The notes below the pieces were generated by a model. The model worked only from the letters and a program-made list of their open reading frames with translations, did no database searches and had not been told where the DNA came from. Positions 62,464 to 64,000 of a stretch of DNA of 64,000 nt are shown piece after piece (positions within the stretch are counted from its first letter, which is position 1; each line of letters starts with the position of its first letter). The DNA lies in assembly GCF_001310275.1 (NCBI RefSeq), contig NZ_LGYZ01000067.1, forward strand, positions 62,001-126,000. The letters run 5' to 3'. This DNA comes from Nocardia arizonensis. GTDB taxonomy: Bacteria > Actinomycetota > Actinomycetes > Mycobacteriales > Mycobacteriaceae. The position numbers and the translations under genes were made by a program.

Positions 62464-63246
62464 GTGAAGGCGCCGGTGGAGTACCGGATCGACGATCTGG
62501 CTCGGGCCGCGGGTACCACCACGCGCAATGTGCGCGCCTACCAGGAGCGCGGGCTGCTGCCGCCGCCGCTCGGCAGGGATGGTCGGGCCAGTATCTACGG
62601 ACAGGTCCATCTCGAACGCCTGCGCCTCATCGACGCCCTGCTCCAGCGCGGCTTCACCACCGCGCACATCGCCGACTTCATCACCAGTTGGGAGACCGGC
62701 AAGGACCTCACCGAGGTGCTCGGACTTCAGCACGCGCTCACCGCGCCGTGGGCCGAGGAGGAGACCTTCGAGGTCTCCCGCGAACTCATCGGCACCATTC
62801 TCGGCGCGGAGGCCGAGGAACTCGTTGACCGGCTGGTCGAGATGAAGCTGGTCCGCCTCGACGGCGATACGGTCGTCTTCACCGACACCCAGCTGCTGAC
62901 CTCATTCGCCGAACTGCACGAATACGGCCTGGAACTGCGCACTCTCATCGAGATCTACGCCAAGGTGGCCGATCGCATCGATGACATCACCCACATCATG
63001 ATCAGCGCCGCGCGCGAGCACATCGTCGGCGAACACGGCGCGGGGTGGCTGCCCGAGACCAGCGCCGAGATCGCCGACACCACAACGATGCTCAACAAGA
63101 TGCGTGAGCTCGCCGTGGCCTCGGTGCACAGCACGCTGGCGCGATCGCTCGATGTCACGTTGCGCCGCGAACTCGGTGACTATCTGGCCACCGCGGCCGA
63201 ACGCGAACGCGCCCGCGCGGGCAACGCGCCGCGCCGCGCCGATTAG
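62464..63246 (+). CDS. MerR-family transcriptional regulator
   Basis: A 260-residue regulator. The N-terminal MerR winged helix is YRIDDLARAAGTTTRNVRAY followed by QERGLLPPP and the second helix region LERLRLIDALLQRGFTTAHI. The long helical C-terminal part (about 90-255) has no cysteine cluster, so it is not a metal sensor; it probably binds an organic or lipid ligand. GTG 62464 lies directly after AGGAG; GTG 62476 (MEYRIDD) is an equally good start with better spacing. Likely regulator of the preceding cluster. Confidence 0.85.
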   Translation: MKAPVEYRIDDLARAAGTTTRNVRAYQERGLLPPPLGRDGRASIYGQVHLERLRLIDALLQRGFTTAHIADFITSWETGKDLTEVLGLQHALTAPWAEEETFEVSRELIGTILGAEAEELVDRLVEMKLVRLDGDTVVFTDTQLLTSFAELHEYGLELRTLIEIYAKVADRIDDITHIMISAAREHIVGEHGAGWLPETSAEIADTTTMLNKMRELAVASVHSTLARSLDVTLRRELGDYLATAAERERARAGNAPRRAD

Positions 63247-63269
63247 CGCGGCACGCGTCGCTCAGCTGG

Positions 63270-63437
63270 TCACGCCGCCGTTTTCCGTATTCCGGGCCTG
63301 CCGAGCAGTTCGTCCTGCCTGGCCATGTGTTCGGGGCACAGGTACCGGATTCCGGGCCGGATGAAGGCCGGATCCAATCGCTGCGCGAACGTCAGATTTT
63401 CCTGTCGCCAGCAGTCGCCGCACACCAACGTGTTCAT
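63270..63437 (-). CDS. Small Cys-rich protein (possible zinc ribbon)
   Basis: A 55-residue protein starting at ATG 63437 with GAGGT six bases upstream. A CGDCW pair near the N-terminus and YLCPEH in the middle give three Cys and a His spaced as in a small zinc-binding fold. Rich in Arg otherwise. No family recognised. The frame is open further upstream, but only this start has a ribosome site. Confidence 0.5.
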   Translation of the reverse strand: MNTLVCGDCWRQENLTFAQRLDPAFIRPGIRYLCPEHMARQDELLGRPGIRKTAA

Positions 63438-63815
63438 GAGGCACCTCATTCCGCTCGCATGACGCGTACCAATACTTTCCCAATTCCTCGCTCTCCCATC
63501 CACATAACGACTCAACCGTTATCTTTCTCGTCGCGCGCGCGGCCCGGCGCGGCCCGCGCGCATCGGGTCGCCCGGGTCGGCGCGCGAGTCCGGGCATCGT
63601 TCGATCCGGCCGCCGACACTCATTGAGCAATCAGACAGTTATCACTATGGCACCTTCGACCATCGGGCGATAAGGGCGAATTGTCGCGGTCGTCTTCGTC
63701 GTTCCGGCGCGCGACCGTAGCCGGGAGACCGGACAACGGCTATTCTTCGGCACGCACCACGCACCACGCATCACTCCGCTCACGACCACGTTCCGCGCGC
63801 GAGGAGGCAGTCACC
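63438..63815. promoter_or_regulatory. Divergent intergenic region
   Basis: No convincing gene in 378 bases. ATAACG-N7-CGTTAT (63504-63522) is a perfect 6-bp inverted repeat upstream of the Cys-rich gene. TATTCT (63741-63746) is a -10 candidate for the methyltransferase-like gene, 70 bases before its GTG. Confidence 0.35.
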
Positions 63816-64000
63816 GTGCCGTCGATCGGGCAGCCGCCCCTTCCTGCCGTCCGCGCCGTCGAACTCCTCCGCGCCACCCTGGTGACACTGCACCGCAAGC
63901 TCGTACCCGGACATCTCGCGCTCATGGAGATGTTCACCGCGGGGTGGCTGACGCAGGCCATCCACGCGGCGGCGGCACTCGGCATCGCCGACGCGCTGGC
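63816..64000 (+). CDS. O-methyltransferase-like protein, N-terminal part (cut by window edge)
   Basis: Only the first 61 complete codons are present. GTG 63816 has GAGGAGG eight bases upstream. The segment MEMFTAGWLTQAIHAAAALG followed by IADAL is the dimerisation-helix signature of O-methyltransferases of the plant COMT/ hydroxyneurosporene methyltransferase type. The S-adenosylmethionine-binding domain lies beyond the window. Confidence 0.65.
   Translation, partial: MPSIGQPPLPAVRAVELLRATLVTLHRKLVPGHLALMEMFTAGWLTQAIHAAAALGIADAL

Overview
The window is high-GC actinobacterial DNA. Gene content points to a mycolic-acid-containing Corynebacteriales, most likely Nocardia or a close relative: an Ag85-type mycolyltransferase, the mycobacterial-type gpgP/octT glucosylglycerate genes, an LCP protein, many GTG starts, and the circularly permuted ATP-grasp/alpha-E/transglutaminase trio. 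From about 1.6 to 49 kb the order largely matches the Mycobacterium tuberculosis Rv2397c-Rv2436 neighbourhood (cysA-cysW-cysT-subI, Rv2401A, Rv2402 trehalase, lepA, Rv2405, Rv2409c-Rv2411c, rpsT, holA, comEC, comEA, degV, octT, gpgP, rsfS, nadD, VWA/MoxR, proA, rbsK). The genus is my inference from remembered family knowledge; no search was run.

Layout. 0-1.4 kb: start of an AurF-like diiron oxygenase gene and an Hsp70-like ATPase fragment. 1.6-5.8 kb: sulfate ABC transporter operon (sbp-cysT-cysW-cysA) preceded by a leaderless 29-residue leader ORF. 5.9-10.7 kb: class I cholesterol oxidase, two alpha/beta hydrolases, a mycolyltransferase. 10.9-18.1 kb: small membrane proteins, GH15 trehalase, a dynamin-like GTPase with a degenerate P-loop and its long Pro/Ala-rich neighbour, a small secreted protein. 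18.1-23.6 kb: two-component system, LepA, a PemK-like protein, aquaporin. 23.7-27.2 kb: transglutaminase/alpha-E/ATP-grasp operon. 27.5-35.9 kb: rpsT, LCP protein, holA, comEC, comEA, LexA-like repressor. 36-41.5 kb: a short threonyl-tRNA synthetase behind a threonine-rich leader peptide, a GNAT enzyme, then degV-octT-gpgP-rsfS-nadD. 41.6-49.4 kb: RsiV-like lipoprotein, TPR protein, VWA/MoxR pair, proA, rbsK. 49.5-57.9 kb: a CqsA-type synthase, a glutamine-synthetase-like enzyme, RtcB, a RecQ-type helicase, a LigD-type polymerase/primase, a hydroxyacid dehydrogenase. 58-63.3 kb: a tightly packed esterase/SDR/diiron protein/flavin monooxygenase cluster with a MerR regulator. 63.8 kb to the end: start of an O-methyltransferase-like gene.

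Regulation. Many genes have a TANNNT -10 box 6-8 bases before the start codon, the pattern of leaderless transcripts common in Actinobacteria. Two such transcripts appear to begin with tiny leader peptides. One precedes the sulfate transporter and ends Leu-Cys-Arg-stop. The other precedes the short ThrRS, contains three consecutive threonine codons, and is followed by mutually exclusive RNA pairings, one of which would hide the Shine-Dalgarno sequence. These two, together with the CqsA-type gene, the lysine-less dynamin and the 58-63 kb oxidation cluster, are the most interesting items here.
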